Assembly (NCBI GenBank): GCA_900313265.1
Contig: OMRN01000061.1
Span: 1-7,384, forward strand
DNA: 7,384 nucleotides
From: an uncultured Lachnospiraceae bacterium
Lineage (GTDB): Bacteria > Bacillota > Clostridia > Lachnospirales > Lachnospiraceae
Direction of reading: 5' to 3'
The notes beneath the pieces were generated by a model. That model was not told the origin of the DNA, made no database searches, and worked only from the letters and a program-made list of their open reading frames with translations. Below, piece by piece: positions 5,919-7,384 of this stretch. The position numbers and the translations under genes are program-made. Position 1 is the stretch's first letter. Each line of letters starts with the position of its first letter.

Positions 5919-6653
5919 ATGAACTTCTATGTAATGACGCTCTTCCCGGAAATGGTGATGGGAGGGCTTAATAACAGCATAATAAAAAGAGCGATGGAAA
6001 AAGAACTCATTTCGATTGAGGCGGTGAATATCCGCGATTACACGCTCGATAAGCATAAGAAAGTGGACGATTATCCGTTCGGCGGCGGCGCGGGAATGTT
6101 AATGCAGGCCCAGCCGGTTTATGACTGCTATAAGGCGGTTATCGGGAAGATTGATACTTTTGCAGACAGTACACGCAGCATGGAAGGAGAGGACATACCG
6201 GAAGACGGACCTGCCAAAACCAGGGTTTTATACATGTCTCCGCAGGGGAAAACCTTCCATCAGGAAATGGCGAAGGAATTATCCAAAGAGGAAAATCTGA
6301 TTTTTCTTTGCGGACATTATGAGGGAATCGACCAGAGAGTGCTTGATAAAATCGGTGTGGAGGAAGTATCCGTCGGGGATTATGTGTTAACAGGAGGGGA
6401 GCTTCCGGCCATGGTAATGATTGATACGATAGCAAGGCTGGTTCCGGGGGTATTAAATAACGATGCCTCGAGCGTGGATGAATCCTTTAGCGAAGGAATG
6501 CTTGAATACCCGCAGTATACCCGTCCGGAAGTCTGGGAAGGAGAACGGGTCCCGGAAGTACTGCTTAGCGGTCATCACGCCAATATCGAAAAATGGCGGA
6601 AAGAGATGTCGCTTAAGAATACCAAGGAAAAGCGTCCGGATTTGTTGAAATAA
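5919..6653 (+). CDS. trmD: tRNA (guanine-37-N1)-methyltransferase TrmD
   Basis: TrmD uses S-adenosylmethionine to methylate G37 next to the anticodon in certain tRNAs, preventing +1 frameshifting. From ATG 5919 the protein has 244 residues with the canonical start [13 protein letters not shown]. The frame stays open upstream to a TTG at 5871, but those 16 extra residues do not resemble the family. SPOUT-fold landmarks are [13 protein letters not shown] (51-63), YMSPQGKTF (105-113), the knot segments [13 protein letters not shown] (129-141) and [15 protein letters not shown] (151-165), and [12 protein letters not shown] (195-206). The stretch at ~78-100 is acidic and longer than in many homologues. 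No real Shine-Dalgarno sequence precedes the ATG (only AAAAGAAAAAG), which is unusual for an essential gene. It is probably cotranscribed with rimM, with a possible extra promoter in the gap. Confidence 0.97.
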   Translation: MNFYVMTLFPEMVMGGLNNSIIKRAMEKELISIEAVNIRDYTLDKHKKVDDYPFGGGAGMLMQAQPVYDCYKAVIGKIDTFADSTRSMEGEDIPEDGPAKTRVLYMSPQGKTFHQEMAKELSKEENLIFLCGHYEGIDQRVLDKIGVEEVSVGDYVLTGGELPAMVMIDTIARLVPGVLNNDASSVDESFSEGMLEYPQYTRPEVWEGERVPEVLLSGHHANIEKWRKEMSLKNTKEKRPDLLK

Positions 6654-6728
6654 TTGCATCAATCCCGAAACAGAAACCTAAAATTAAGAAATTAAAAAAA
6701 CCGAAAAGAAAGAAAAAGCGAAGAGAAA

Positions 6729-7384
6729 ATGGAAGAGACAAAGAAAAAGGAAAAATACAAAATCTCAAATCTGTCAAAGCAGGTTGTCATTCCGACTTTT
6801 ATTATTTTACTCGCAGCCTGTGTGTTTAACGTGGTCTTTCTTACGATAACCAATACACTGGATTATATCATTGAAAGTGAACGAGATGCGTATAAGCTTG
6901 GCAATATGACCGTAAATATGCTTGAGGAGTATGAATCACTTCCTTTTCTGGTTCCGTACTGGATTGAACACGGAGATGAAATGGATCATGTTTTTGATGA
7001 TGCGGAGTTAAGGAAGAAAGACATCGAACTTCATCACAGATGGCCGGGGCTTGTCAATATTAAGGAAACGGATCCGGATGTACTTGCAAAACAGGATGAA
7101 AGCATTAAAAAACTGTATGCCGAAGTTGCGTACGGAAATCTGTGCAGGCAGTTTAACAGGCTCAAAGACAGTGCAAAACCGAAGTATTTATACAGTTTCG
7201 TAATCATTGACGGGGAATTCCGTTATCTGGTTACCGGATTAAAAGACGATGAGACGCATTCCTCCGCGGGCGGAGATATATATGAACTCGGAGATTCCCG
7301 TCCTTATAATGAGGGTGACTATCCTTCTTTGGACAGACTGCTTGCAACCATGAGGTATGAATTCAGACTGGATGCCACTATTTC
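6729..7384 (+). CDS. Membrane-anchored sensor-like protein (3' end outside window)
   Basis: The frame opens at ATG 6729 and stays open to the window end (218 complete codons). In-frame sequence upstream has a stop at 6693-6695 and no alternative start between. After a lysine-rich cytoplasmic N-terminus there is one membrane helix at about 19-41 (VVIPTFIILLAACVFNVVFL). A presumably extracytoplasmic region follows, with helical (~45-150) and then strand-rich parts: YLYSFVIIDGEFRYLVTG (153-170), and GGDIYELGDSRPYNEGDYPS (181-200). The pattern resembles N-terminal sensor regions of Lachnospiraceae membrane signalling proteins whose output domain (phosphatase, cyclase or kinase) lies further on. 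The output domain is not visible, so the class is undecided. It lies 75 nt after trmD with no terminator between, and its ribosome-binding site is weak (GCGAAGAG). Confidence 0.75.
   Translation, partial: MEETKKKEKYKISNLSKQVVIPTFIILLAACVFNVVFLTITNTLDYIIESERDAYKLGNMTVNMLEEYESLPFLVPYWIEHGDEMDHVFDDAELRKKDIELHHRWPGLVNIKETDPDVLAKQDESIKKLYAEVAYGNLCRQFNRLKDSAKPKYLYSFVIIDGEFRYLVTGLKDDETHSSAGGDIYELGDSRPYNEGDYPSLDRLLATMRYEFRLDATI

Noticed and set aside
1..7384. CRISPR array, insertion sequence, tRNA/rRNA gene or riboswitch
   Set aside because: No spaced direct repeats, transposase, cloverleaf or known aptamer pattern is visible on either strand.

Overview
The window looks like a chromosomal segment from an anaerobic Bacillota (Clostridia), most likely of the Lachnospiraceae type. 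That call rests on the gene order ylxM-ffh-rpsP-khpA-rimM-trmD, on the style of the YlxM, Ffh and TrmD sequences, and on moderately AT-rich codon use. It is inferred from remembered family features, not from a database search. All genes are on the + strand.

Layout: (1) 1-810 is the 3' part of a beta-propeller (WD40-like) protein. (2) 811-926 holds a 10-bp-arm inverted repeat whose right arm contains the -35 box of the next promoter; transcription probably starts almost on the ylxM start codon. (3) 927-3339 is the co-directional set ylxM, ffh, rpsP, khpA: the signal recognition particle GTPase with its putative regulator, ribosomal protein S16 and a KH-domain RNA-binding protein. It ends at a strong intrinsic terminator (3346-3385). 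(4) A new promoter with an extended -10 (3395-3423) precedes a 602-residue membrane-anchored protein of the serine beta-lactamase/D-Ala-D-Ala carboxypeptidase-like fold. All three of its catalytic motifs are degenerate, so it looks like a pseudoenzyme. (5) rimM follows 9 nt later, then trmD after a 101-nt gap that holds a possible promoter and a GC-rich hairpin. (6) After trmD, where rplS often lies, the window instead enters an A-rich leader and a membrane-anchored, sensor-like protein cut off by the window end.

Functionally, most of the window is translation and protein-targeting housekeeping: SRP targeting, small-subunit assembly (S16, RimM), RNA binding (KhpA) and tRNA m1G37 methylation (TrmD). 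The unusual content is what has been placed in and around this core. The catalytically dead-looking hydrolase splits the cluster into two transcription units. The customary neighbours ftsY (upstream of ylxM) and rplS (downstream of trmD) are not adjacent. I see no CRISPR array, insertion sequence, tRNA or rRNA gene.
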